The notes under the pieces are model-generated. The model was given only the letters and a program-made list of their open reading frames with translations, was not told the origin of the DNA and did not search any database. A program made the translations under genes and the position numbers. A stretch of DNA of 64,000 nt from Algivirga pacifica (GTDB taxonomy: Bacteria > Bacteroidota > Bacteroidia > Cytophagales > Flammeovirgaceae), in the NCBI RefSeq assembly GCF_039543525.1, contig NZ_BAABJX010000048.1, positions 33,139 through 97,138 of the forward strand. The letters run 5' to 3'. This document shows positions 17,801-26,550 of this stretch, in pieces (within the stretch, counting starts at the first letter, position 1; the number at the start of each line of letters is the position of its first letter).

Positions 17801-17836
17801 AAAAAAGGGGAGCCTAGTCATAGGCTCCCCTTTTTT
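17801..17836. terminator. Bidirectional terminator
   Basis: AAAAAAGGGGAGCCTA pairs with TAGGCTCCCCTTTTTT around a 4-nt loop. It serves the rightward lipoprotein gene and the leftward ffh gene. Confidence 0.93.
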
Positions 17837-17851
17837 ATGATGTGTATCAAT

Positions 17852-19216
17852 TTATCGTTTCAATAAACGAGATTTCAATCCACCTTTTCCACCTTTGGCA
17901 GCTTTACTACCTCCAGTACCACCACCTGTCATGCGGTTAATTTTCTTCATCGTCTTACGCATCTCATTGAACTGCTTCAAAAGGTTGTTTACTTGCTGAA
18001 CAGACGTTCCTGAACCATTAGCAATTCTTTTCTTACGACGGTTGTCGATAATTTCAGGAGCCGTACGTTCCTGAGGAGTCATAGAGTAAATAATTGCCTC
18101 TACTGGCTTAAAGGCATTCTCATCGATCTCTGTATCTTTCACCATCTTGTTCATACCAGGAACCATAGAAATCAGGTCTTTCAAATCACCCATTTTCTTG
18201 ATATGCTGGATCTGAGATAGCAAGTCATTCAGGTCAAACTGATTCTTACGAAGTTTCTTGTTCAGACGCTGTGCTTCCTGCTCGTCGAATGCCTGTTGTG
18301 CCTTTTCTACCAAGGTCACTACGTCACCCATACCAAGGATACGCTGAGCCATACGATCTGGGTGGAATTCCTCCAGCGTATTTTCCAGTTTCTCCCCAAG
18401 GGAAATAAACTTGATTGGCTTCTCTACCACACGACGAATCGACAGGGCAGCACCACCACGCGTATCACCATCCAACTTTGTCAGTACAACACCATCAAAG
18501 TTTAGACGCTCATTAAAAGTCTTTGCCGTATTCACCGCATCCTGACCTGTCATAGAGTCTACAACGAACAAGGTCTCTGAAGGCTCGATCGTTTGCTTAA
18601 CCGCTTCGATCTCCTTCATCATTTGCTCGTCAACAGCCAAACGACCCGCTGTATCGACGATCACCATGCTCTTCCCTGTTTTCTTAGCATGTGCAATCGC
18701 ATTCTGAGCAATCTCTACCGGATTCTTATTTTCTCTCTCGGTATATACTTCTACGCCTGTTTGCTCTCCCAGTGTCTCCAACTGGTCAATAGCGGCAGGA
18801 CGATAAACGTCACAGGCTACTAGCAATACTTGCTTACCTTGCTTCTTAAGTCGAAGACCTAACTTACCTGTAAAAGTGGTTTTACCAGAACCTTGCAAAC
18901 CAGCGATCAACACCACAGCAGGCGTTCCTGTTGGACGGAAAGGAGTCATCTCTCCTCCCATTAGATCTGTCAGCTTGTCGCTAACAATCTTAGTGAACAT
19001 TTGGCCTGGAGAAACGGCAGTCAATACATTAGATCCTAACGCTTCCTCACGAATCTCGTTCGTAATTTGCTTAGCGATCTTAAAGTTTACGTCGGCATCC
19101 AATAATGCCTTTCTGATTTCCTTAACCGTTGTAGCAACGTTGATTTCACTAATTCGACCTTCACCCTTCAGGTTCTTGACGGCACGGTCCAGCTTATCAC
19201 TTAAATTATCAAACAT
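17852..19216 (-). CDS. ffh: Signal recognition particle protein Ffh
   Basis: 454 residues. N domain (1-90), then the SRP GTPase: G1 at 106-114 (GLQGSGKTT), VACDVYRPAAIDQL, DTAGRLAVDEQM, VVLTKLDGDTRGGAALS. The M domain ends with QERTAPEIIDNRRKKRIANGSG and QQVNNLLKQFNEMRKTMKK, the signal-sequence and SRP RNA-binding part, and a Gly/Lys-rich tail. It delivers ribosomes with hydrophobic nascent chains to FtsY at the inner membrane. Monocistronic, with its own terminator downstream. Confidence 0.98.
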   Translation of the reverse strand: MFDNLSDKLDRAVKNLKGEGRISEINVATTVKEIRKALLDADVNFKIAKQITNEIREEALGSNVLTAVSPGQMFTKIVSDKLTDLMGGEMTPFRPTGTPAVVLIAGLQGSGKTTFTGKLGLRLKKQGKQVLLVACDVYRPAAIDQLETLGEQTGVEVYTERENKNPVEIAQNAIAHAKKTGKSMVIVDTAGRLAVDEQMMKEIEAVKQTIEPSETLFVVDSMTGQDAVNTAKTFNERLNFDGVVLTKLDGDTRGGAALSIRRVVEKPIKFISLGEKLENTLEEFHPDRMAQRILGMGDVVTLVEKAQQAFDEQEAQRLNKKLRKNQFDLNDLLSQIQHIKKMGDLKDLISMVPGMNKMVKDTEIDENAFKPVEAIIYSMTPQERTAPEIIDNRRKKRIANGSGTSVQQVNNLLKQFNEMRKTMKKINRMTGGGTGGSKAAKGGKGGLKSRLLKR

Positions 19217-19473
19217 ATATGTTGTGACTAAATAATTAGATAATTGACTAATTAACTTTGAGAATATCTTTGGGATTCCCCTCCGTATTTTACCAATATT
19301 CAGGAGAAATAAAAGATTTCAACCCTAACTATTGATAAAATGCTACTCTAACGGGTAAAATTATCATGAATAAAAGAGAATTCCAATTAAATAAAGCCAC
19401 TTCCACCCATCTAAATAAGAAGAAAAGTTAAATTAGTCTTCCAATAATCCAATTGCACCCTTATTTTAGTCCT

Positions 19474-20454
19474 ATGAAACTCGACAAATTTATACTACTC
19501 TTACTACTGATGATTGTCTTGGGATACTTTCTTCCCGAGATAGGCACTTACCTTCCATTAGACAGCATTAGTACCTATGGCATTGCTGGTATTTTCTTTT
19601 TTTATGGCCTCAAACTTTCTCCTTCTCAGCTTAAGGTCGGTTTAAGTAACTGGAAGCTGCATCTATTGGTACAGACCACAACCTTCTTACTTTTCCCAAT
19701 ACTGGTGCTTCTGTTGTATCCCTGGATGAAAACAGAGGAGTACTTTCCTTATTGGACGGCCTTGTTCTATCTAGCGGCCTTACCTTCCACGGTTTCTTCT
19801 TCGGTAGTAATGGTTTCTATCGCCAAGGGAAATGTCCCTGGTGCTATTTTCAACGCCAGTATCTCCGGGCTTATTGGTATGATTGCGACACCACTTTGGA
19901 TGGCGTTATTTTTAAGTGGAAGTCATGGGGATATGGCCTTTGGAACTATATTCCTAAAGCTCTTTTTACAGGTACTGTTTCCTGTTTTATTGGGATTGGG
20001 GCTTCATCGTTATGGCAAAATGTGGGCTGAAAAGTATAAGAATGCCTTAAGGCGTTTTGACAAGGGGATTATTCTAATGATCGTCTACAATAGTTTTAGA
20101 CGTTCTTTTTCGGAGGGGTTATTTCAGGATATTCCATGGAGTACACTACTTTCTCTGGGAGGTACTGTCATTATACTCTTCTTCTTGGTGATGGGTATCA
20201 GCAAATGGTTCAGTCAGCGACTTGGTTTTAGCTTGAGTGACCAGATCACAGCACAATTCTGTGGCTCTAAAAAGTCTTTGGTACATGGAACGGTCTTCTC
20301 CAATGTCCTTTTTACAGGAATGCCTTATGCCGGACTCTACCTTGTTCCCATTATGCTCTACCATGCTTTCCAGTTGTTTTATGTCAGCTTACTCGCAGAA
20401 AAGTATGGACAAAAAAATAGTGGGAAAGAAGTCTCTTCTCCCACAAAGCCGTAA
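19474..20454 (+). CDS. SBF-like (bile acid:sodium symporter family, YfeH type) transporter
   Basis: 326 residues from the ATG at 19474, with nine to ten hydrophobic segments. GIAGIFFFYGLKLSPSQLKVGLSNWKLH is the characteristic early motif of the SBF_like (SLC10A7/YfeH) group; AALPSTVSSSVVMVSIAKGN and FCGSKKSLVHGTVFSNVLF carry the conserved sodium- or substrate-site residues. Inner-membrane transporter; the substrate is not evident from sequence. Stands alone. Confidence 0.9.
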   Translation: MKLDKFILLLLLMIVLGYFLPEIGTYLPLDSISTYGIAGIFFFYGLKLSPSQLKVGLSNWKLHLLVQTTTFLLFPILVLLLYPWMKTEEYFPYWTALFYLAALPSTVSSSVVMVSIAKGNVPGAIFNASISGLIGMIATPLWMALFLSGSHGDMAFGTIFLKLFLQVLFPVLLGLGLHRYGKMWAEKYKNALRRFDKGIILMIVYNSFRRSFSEGLFQDIPWSTLLSLGGTVIILFFLVMGISKWFSQRLGFSLSDQITAQFCGSKKSLVHGTVFSNVLFTGMPYAGLYLVPIMLYHAFQLFYVSLLAEKYGQKNSGKEVSSPTKP

Positions 20455-20509
20455 GTGGTATATACAGTGGCTGCTCATAAAACAAGCGTGTAACTATACT
20501 ACATTCATG

Positions 20510-20530
20510 AACCCTTGCGTGACGCAAGGG
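20510..20530. repeat. Small REP-like hairpin
   Basis: ACCCTTGCGTGACGCAAGGGT is a stem-loop with a TGA loop, followed by TCTACA. The same architecture with a different stem occurs at 52024-52045 (ATGCTTGCC / GGCAAGCAT, then CTACA). No T tract, so not a standard terminator. Confidence 0.6.
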
Positions 20531-20545
20531 TCTACAATATCCCTC

Positions 20546-20770
20546 TTACATAAACAAAACACTCTCGTATACCTTTCTTTCTGACACCTCATCCAATATC
20601 CCCAGTTCTCGCATCTCTTTCAATTTATGATAGATAATCTCAATCTCGGAATCAGTTACTTTATACTCTCCCCTTCTTCCATAAAGCGCTTTGGCTGTTA
20701 ACTTAATACCTTCAAAAGCAACCCACTTTTTCCAGTCACTACTAAACATTGTATTCGACGACATATCCAT
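20546..20770 (-). CDS. Small hypothetical protein
   Basis: 74 residues, single start at 20770. It has an N-terminal MSSNTMFSSDWKKWVAFEG and a helical C-terminus with mixed charges (TDSEIEIIYHKLKEMRELGI). No family recognised. Composition and codon use look like ordinary genes of the window, and nothing conflicts with it. Confidence 0.5.
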   Translation of the reverse strand: MDMSSNTMFSSDWKKWVAFEGIKLTAKALYGRRGEYKVTDSEIEIIYHKLKEMRELGILDEVSERKVYESVLFM

Positions 20771-20987
20771 TCTAGTTTATTGCAGTTAGCTTAAATAATT
20801 ATAGGATTTTATAAATAATTCCTAATATATTAATTGAATTAATGCTAAAATGCAAATAGAAACCCTGTGAAATCTTATTGAAATAACTGAAAAGCAGGAC
20901 TTTTCCATAATTCAATATCGCTAGTTACAGGGATGTTTGTATTTTCAGCTTTTCAACATTGGACATACCTAAGAAGTTCCTTAAAAA

Positions 20988-21136
20988 GTTGAATCGTTGA
21001 ATTGTTGAATTTCATCTCCGATGAGTTGAATCGAGTTGAACTGTTGATTGAATGAATGTTATTAAATATTTCAACCAACAGTTCAACTCGATTCAACGAG
21101 CAAAGCTTAATTCAACGATTCAACGATTCAACAACT
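20988..21136. repeat. GTTGAATC-family inverted repeat, copy 2
   Basis: The left arm (AGTTGAATCGTTGAATTG...) is mirrored by AATTCAACGATTC...CAACAACT. It has the inner pair GAATCGAGTTGAACTGTTGATTG / CAACAGTTCAACTCGATTC. The right mini-hairpin reads GAGCAAAGCT, a degenerate form. It directly abuts the end of the CBM9-like gene. Confidence 0.92.
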
Positions 21137-21139
21137 GTG

Positions 21140-21787
21140 TTAATTCAAGATTACTTCCCCAAAGAACTGGGGCTGATGAAAAGATGGTTTGGAGGTATTA
21201 ATAGGACTCCAGCTTAAATAGTGAGAGGGAGTCAAGGCATCTCCACATTTGTAAAAATTAGCCTTCAATAGTTCACCTTGTTTTAGCTCTTCCTTTTGAA
21301 TCAACCAAGACGGAATAAAAATGGTAAGATCCCAACGACCTCCCGCTTGATTATCTATAGTCTTTCCTTTGGGTAAAGAGGACAACGTTTCAATAAATGA
21401 CAGCTCTTGCTCTGTAAAACGTGCTTTTTCATCACGAAGCTTCTTTCCTGCCAGGATATTGCCAATACAATTGAACTCAAAGTTATAATACTCCTCATTT
21501 CCTAAAGGAGAAATAAACATCTCCACACAACTATCCTTATAGACTGGTTCATTATAGGATGTATGGACTGCTTTAATATGCTTTTCTTCTACACGATAGT
21601 ACAGGTATAGCCCTTCCTTACTCCAAGCAATTTGGAAACTCACAAGGGGAGCGTAGGGAAAGTCCTTTCGCCAATTGACTTCCGAAATAGAATGGAATGT
21701 CTCTTGAGTAGAAAGGTAACTTTTTACAGCTTCAAGGGTAGAGTACGCTTCTGGTAATTGATTTGCCACTAGTTTTTTCATGCTCAT
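21140..21787 (-). CDS. Carbohydrate-binding family 9-like protein
   Basis: 215 residues without signal peptide. Motifs of the CBM9-like fold: EVNWRKDFPYAPLVSFQIAWSKEGLYLYYRVEE, VYKDSCVEMFISPLGNEEYYNFEFNCIG, WDLTIFIPSWLI and LKANFYKCGDALTPSHYLSW. In Bacteroidota such stand-alone proteins are common, of unknown role, and often end with a SWSPI...PSFHQPQFFGE block as here. The lack of a leader suggests a cytosolic protein, which is odd for a sugar binder. Confidence 0.8.
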   Translation of the reverse strand: MSMKKLVANQLPEAYSTLEAVKSYLSTQETFHSISEVNWRKDFPYAPLVSFQIAWSKEGLYLYYRVEEKHIKAVHTSYNEPVYKDSCVEMFISPLGNEEYYNFEFNCIGNILAGKKLRDEKARFTEQELSFIETLSSLPKGKTIDNQAGGRWDLTIFIPSWLIQKEELKQGELLKANFYKCGDALTPSHYLSWSPINTSKPSFHQPQFFGEVILN

Positions 21788-21938
21788 CGTTAATTGGTCT
21801 ACTTCCTAGTCGATTCTTAAAAATTATATTTACCTTCAATAAGGATATAACCTTTCCTCACAAATAACGTCTTTATGTATTAAATATTCCAGATATAATA
21901 CAATAATATTCCAGACATAACACGCAATAGAAATCATT

Positions 21939-22925
21939 ATGAATGACAAACCCGTTAAAACAAAAGTTATCTTCAAAGATATTCCTTCTGCTGCCTGGGA
22001 GCACCCTGCAGACAGGGCTGCCTTACAAGCATTGAAAAAAATCCCAGGGCTTGATACCTTGATACAAACCCTAATGGGTAAAACAACCGAGCAATCGCTG
22101 CGTTTTTCTACATTAGCCTCCGCTGTTAGAGTTAATGAGCGACAGTTTACTCATCTACATAAACTCTATGTGGAGTGTTGTGAGATTTTGGACGTACAAC
22201 AACGTCCTGAGTTATTTGTTTCTCAGAGCCCTATTCTCAATGCCGGTGCTGTAGGTGTGGATAACCCTTTTATCACCCTTAACTCCAGCATCATCAGTAC
22301 AATGAGTGATGAAGAGATCAAAGCTATTATAGGTCACGAGCTAGGACATATCATCAGTGGACATGTATTATACAAGACACTTTTGGTATTATTGGTTAAT
22401 TTCTCTACGATGTTAAGTAGTATTCCATTGAGTGCCGTGGCTGTCAAAGCTATTATTGCCGCCCTAATGGAATGGGATAGAAAAAGCGAATTGAGTGCTG
22501 ATCGTGCAGGCTTATTGGTCGTGCAAAATCCTGAAGTATCCATCAATCTGCTTATGAAATTTGCCGGAGGAAATCATTTAGACCAAATGAATCTGGGAGA
22601 GTTCATTAAGCAAGCAGAGGAATACGAAAATGCAAATAGCGTTGGAGATACTATGCATAAGTTTATGAATACGGTATGGAAAACGCATCCATTCCCTGTA
22701 TCTCGTCTCAATGAGCTTTTGAAATGGGTACAGAAAGGAGAGTATGACGCTTTATTGAGAGGAGACTATGCCCATGCCAGCAGTGAAGAATGGAAGGATG
22801 CTGCAGGAAAAGCAGCCGAAGGCTACAAAGAAGATATCAAAAAAGTAACTGACCCCATTGTAGGACAAGCCCAGGAAACTTTTGGTAAGGCCAAAGACTT
22901 CTTAGGAGACTTTTTGAAAAAATGA
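21939..22925 (+). CDS. M48-family metallopeptidase
   Basis: 328 residues. The zinc motif HELGH is at 133-137 (IIGHELGHIISGH) with the third ligand E184 in RKSELSADRAG, as in M48 proteases. A hydrophobic stretch at about 143-175 (LLVLLVNFSTMLSSIPLSAVAVKAI) lies between the zinc motif and the third ligand. No N-terminal leader or further membrane segments. The tail (KAAEGYKEDIKKVTDPIVGQAQE) is a helical extension. Probably a membrane-associated quality-control protease; the substrate is unknown. Confidence 0.88.
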   Translation: MNDKPVKTKVIFKDIPSAAWEHPADRAALQALKKIPGLDTLIQTLMGKTTEQSLRFSTLASAVRVNERQFTHLHKLYVECCEILDVQQRPELFVSQSPILNAGAVGVDNPFITLNSSIISTMSDEEIKAIIGHELGHIISGHVLYKTLLVLLVNFSTMLSSIPLSAVAVKAIIAALMEWDRKSELSADRAGLLVVQNPEVSINLLMKFAGGNHLDQMNLGEFIKQAEEYENANSVGDTMHKFMNTVWKTHPFPVSRLNELLKWVQKGEYDALLRGDYAHASSEEWKDAAGKAAEGYKEDIKKVTDPIVGQAQETFGKAKDFLGDFLKK

Positions 22926-22976
22926 GAAATGAAGAATGAAGAGTGAAGAATAAAATTCTTCACTCTTCATTAAAAA

Positions 22977-25900
22977 TTAATTGACCAGTCGGATTACTAA
23001 ATCATCCTGCTCCACCAAAGTCCCTGCCTTAAGGATAATAGAAGCTACTTTTCCTGAAGTAATCGACGTTACCGTCGATTCCATTTTCATGGCTTCAATC
23101 ACAAACAAAGGCGTATTTTCAGTCACCTCTTGTCCTTCTTTCACCAATACTTCTGCTATCTTCCCTTGCAAAGGAGAACCCACTTCCAATTCATTACTAT
23201 GATCAGCTTTTGCATGGTTGACTTTAGTAGTGGAAGCATTTTTATCCTTCACCCATACCTGTCGGTTTTTACCGTTCAACGTAAAGGCTACCTGTCTTAA
23301 ACCATCCTCATTAGGGTCTGTCACATAAATCAACTTAATCAGAATGGTCTTACCCTTTTTCAGCTCGAACTGTATTTCCTGCCCTGGTTGCATCCCATAG
23401 AAGAACGTAGTGGTGGGAAGGAAAGACAAGTCCCCAAATAGGTCCAGATGACTCTTATAGTCAGTAAATACCTTAGGATATAGTTGAAATGACAAGAAAT
23501 CCAGAAAATCAAAATGCTCACCAAACGTTGCCTGAAACTCTTTGAACTCACTGTCAAAATCAATAGGTGTCAGATGTCTGTTCGGACGATCCGTAAAAGG
23601 TATTTCCCCTTTTAGAATCATTTCTTGTAGTTCCTTTGGAAAGCCTCCATGCGGTTGTCCCAACTCTCCTCGGAACAAACTCTTCACAGAGTCCGGGAAA
23701 GAAAGGTTATTTCCTGTGGTTACAATATCATTTTCCGATAACTGATTGGAGGTCATAAACATCGCAAAATCCCCTACCACTTTGGAGCTTGGCGTTACCT
23801 TAACAATATCTCCAAACAGCTGATTCGCTACGGCATAGTTCTTCTTGATTGTATCAAATTGCTCTTCCAACCCTAAGCCTCTCGCCTGTGGACGAAGATT
23901 AGAGTACTGTCCGCCCGGAATCTCATGCTCATACACTTCCGCTGAGCCACTCTTCATCTCCGACTCAAATGGATAGTAATACTCCCGAACATCCTCCCAA
24001 TAATTAGAGAAGGCATTCAGGGATTTCAGGTTCACGGCCCTTTCCCTAGGTTGTCCCTGCATAAAGGCGGCCACTGAATTGAAGTTTGGTTGGGATGTCA
24101 ATCCTGACATAGCCCCCAAAGCTACATCAATCACATCCACCCCTGCCTCAATCGCCTTCAGATAGGTGGCTGATTGAATAGAAGCGGTATCATGGGTATG
24201 CAAATGAATTGGGATGTCAATTACTTTTTTCAGCTCTGTAATCAGCTCCGTTGCCGCATAAGGCTTAAGTAGCCCGGCCATATCCTTGATGGCCAACATA
24301 TGTGCCCCCTCATCTTCCAATTGTCTTGCCAGGTCCAGATAATACTGTAAAGTATATTTTTGATTATCTGGGTTACTGATATCTCCGGTATAACAGATGG
24401 CTGCCTCAGCAATACCTCCCGTTCGTTCCCTAACTGTGCGGATACTGACCTTCATGGCTTCTATCCAGTTTAGAGAATCAAAGATACGGAAGACATCAAT
24501 ACCTGATTCCCAAGACTTCTCTATAAACTTCTCAATAAGGTTATCTGGATAAGCTTTATACCCTACCCCATTGGAGCCTCTAAAGAGCATTTGGAAAAGA
24601 ATATTCGGAACTGCCTTTCGCAATTCTTTTAATCTGTCCCATGGATTTTCTTTCAAAAAACGAAGGCATACATCAAAGGTAGCCCCTCCCCATACTTCCA
24701 TAGAGAAAACTTCCGGATGGTTTCTCGCAAAACTCTCCGCTACGGCCAACATATCCTTGGTTCGTACTCTGGTTGCAAGAAGCGACTGATGTCCATCCCT
24801 AAACGTGGTATCTGTATAATGAATTTTAGGGTCATCCTTGATCATTTGCACGAAACGTTCCGGCCCCATCTCCAATAACTGATCCCTCGTTCCTTTCGCA
24901 ATCGGTTGCGAAGTGTCAAACAAAGGAACTTTTGGTGTGCGGAATATCTTAGAGGAATCTACATATTTCACATCAGGGTTACCATTGACAATCACATCAG
25001 CAATGTACTTCAAGGTATTTGTTGCGCTATCAAAGATTCTCGGGATTTTAAAGAGTTCCAGATGTTGCTCAATAAACTTCACGGTAGCTTCTCCCTTGAC
25101 AAAAGTCTCATGGGCAATCACATTTTGCAAGAAGCCGATATTCGTTTTTACTCCCCTTACCCTAAACTCTTTCAGGGTACGCATCATGCGTTTACTGGCT
25201 TTCTCCAATGTTTCTCCTCGGGCAGAAATCTTCACCAACATAGAATCAAAGAAAGGAGAGATCTTGGCTCCCGGATAGATATTTCCTTCATCCAAACGGA
25301 TCCCATACCCACCTGCATTACGGTACTCATGCACACGTCCAAAGTCTGGCTTAAAGTTCGCTTCAGGGTCTTCCGTCGTAATACGACATTGCAATGCTAC
25401 ACCATTACAAGGGATCGCCTCCTGTACAGGAATCCCCACAGTCTCCTCATGAAGTCTCTCTCCTCTTGCAATTAGAATCTGAGATTTCACAATATCCACC
25501 CCGGTGATTTCTTCCGTAATCGTATGCTCTACCTGTACCCTTGGGTTGACCTCAATAAAGTAGATATTCTCCTCTTCATCTACCAGAAACTCTACGGTAC
25601 CTGCATTGTAATAATTAACCTGTTTACAAATCGACAGCGCATAGTCATAAAGCTTTTGTCGGGTCGATTGGGAAAGTGTGGTTGCAGGTGCCACCTCCAC
25701 TACTTTCTGAAAGCGACGCTGTACCGAGCAATCACGCTCATAAAGGTGAACCATATCTCCGTGCTTATCGGCCAGGATCTGCACCTCAATATGCTTAGGA
25801 CGCTCAATAAACTTCTCCATAAAAATGGTCGCATCGCCAAATGCCTTAGCGGCTTCCCCACTCGCTTCCTTCAATGCCTGTAGCAAGCTCTTCTCATCAC

Positions 25901-26417
25901 GGATCACTCGCATACCTCTACCTCCTCCACCAGCAGCCGCCTTTAGGATTACCGGATACCCAATACGCTGGGCTTCAGCAGCAGCTACTTCCTCTGATAG
26001 ATCTACTTTACTATCCTCAATCACAGGAACCTTAGCGAGACGAGCCACTTTTTTCGCAGCAATTTTATCTCCCAGATTATCCATACTCTCCGCAGAAGGT
26101 CCTACAAACGTGATTCCTTCTTCCTCGCATCGACGTACAAAAGTGACATTCTCCGAAAGAAATCCATATCCTGGATGGATGGCATCTACTCCCTCCCTTT
26201 TGGCCAGTGCAATAATGGTCTCAATATCCAAATAAGGTTTTAGTGCCTCTTCCTCCCCACCAACCTCATAGGCCTCATCTGCCTTGAAACGGTGTACTGA
26301 GTAGCGGTCTTCATGCGTGTAAATGGCTACCGTACGGATTCCCAGCTCTGTTGCCGCCCGCATAATACGGATAGCAATCTCGCCACGGTTAGCCACCAAT
26401 AGTTTTTTAAATTGCAT
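22977..26417 (-). CDS. pyc: Pyruvate carboxylase
   Basis: 1146 residues in one chain, as expected for the alpha4-type enzyme. Biotin carboxylase domain (1-450): KLLVANRGEIAIRIMRAA, AAAGGGGRGMRV, FIEVNPRVQVEHT. Carboxyltransferase domain (about 530-800): TDTTFRDGHQSLLATR, FRIFDSLNW, HTHDTASIQ. The PYC/OADA domain follows, then biotinyl carrier domain with EAMKM and the biotinylated lysine at K1111. ATP-dependent carboxylation of pyruvate to oxaloacetate, replenishing the TCA cycle. It is monocistronic; a TTATCGG palindrome lies in its upstream region. Confidence 0.97.
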   Translation of the reverse strand: MQFKKLLVANRGEIAIRIMRAATELGIRTVAIYTHEDRYSVHRFKADEAYEVGGEEEALKPYLDIETIIALAKREGVDAIHPGYGFLSENVTFVRRCEEEGITFVGPSAESMDNLGDKIAAKKVARLAKVPVIEDSKVDLSEEVAAAEAQRIGYPVILKAAAGGGGRGMRVIRDEKSLLQALKEASGEAAKAFGDATIFMEKFIERPKHIEVQILADKHGDMVHLYERDCSVQRRFQKVVEVAPATTLSQSTRQKLYDYALSICKQVNYYNAGTVEFLVDEEENIYFIEVNPRVQVEHTITEEITGVDIVKSQILIARGERLHEETVGIPVQEAIPCNGVALQCRITTEDPEANFKPDFGRVHEYRNAGGYGIRLDEGNIYPGAKISPFFDSMLVKISARGETLEKASKRMMRTLKEFRVRGVKTNIGFLQNVIAHETFVKGEATVKFIEQHLELFKIPRIFDSATNTLKYIADVIVNGNPDVKYVDSSKIFRTPKVPLFDTSQPIAKGTRDQLLEMGPERFVQMIKDDPKIHYTDTTFRDGHQSLLATRVRTKDMLAVAESFARNHPEVFSMEVWGGATFDVCLRFLKENPWDRLKELRKAVPNILFQMLFRGSNGVGYKAYPDNLIEKFIEKSWESGIDVFRIFDSLNWIEAMKVSIRTVRERTGGIAEAAICYTGDISNPDNQKYTLQYYLDLARQLEDEGAHMLAIKDMAGLLKPYAATELITELKKVIDIPIHLHTHDTASIQSATYLKAIEAGVDVIDVALGAMSGLTSQPNFNSVAAFMQGQPRERAVNLKSLNAFSNYWEDVREYYYPFESEMKSGSAEVYEHEIPGGQYSNLRPQARGLGLEEQFDTIKKNYAVANQLFGDIVKVTPSSKVVGDFAMFMTSNQLSENDIVTTGNNLSFPDSVKSLFRGELGQPHGGFPKELQEMILKGEIPFTDRPNRHLTPIDFDSEFKEFQATFGEHFDFLDFLSFQLYPKVFTDYKSHLDLFGDLSFLPTTTFFYGMQPGQEIQFELKKGKTILIKLIYVTDPNEDGLRQVAFTLNGKNRQVWVKDKNASTTKVNHAKADHSNELEVGSPLQGKIAEVLVKEGQEVTENTPLFVIEAMKMESTVTSITSGKVASIILKAGTLVEQDDLVIRLVN

Positions 26418-26470
26418 TGTGAATTGTGTTTAAGTTTATCAGTTGTAATTGGTTGTTGTTTATTGCGTAT

Positions 26471-26545
26471 CGCTTATTGTTTATCGGTTATCGCTTATCG
26501 TTTATAAATTATGAACAATAAGCGATAAACAATAACCGATAAACC
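26471..26545. repeat. TTATCGG-family inverted repeat, copy 2
   Basis: GCTTATTGTTTATCGG, TTATCGCTTATCG on the left face AACAATAAGCGATAAAC and AATAACCGATAAAC on the right. Same heptamer vocabulary as 16940-17014 and 47821-48030. It fills the gap between pyc and the triple-TIR gene. Confidence 0.88.
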
Positions 26546-26550
26546 CAAGC

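Noticed and set aside
22977..26417. Pyruvate carboxylase as a fused or atypical enzyme
   Set aside because: Domain order and length are those of ordinary single-chain pyruvate carboxylase.
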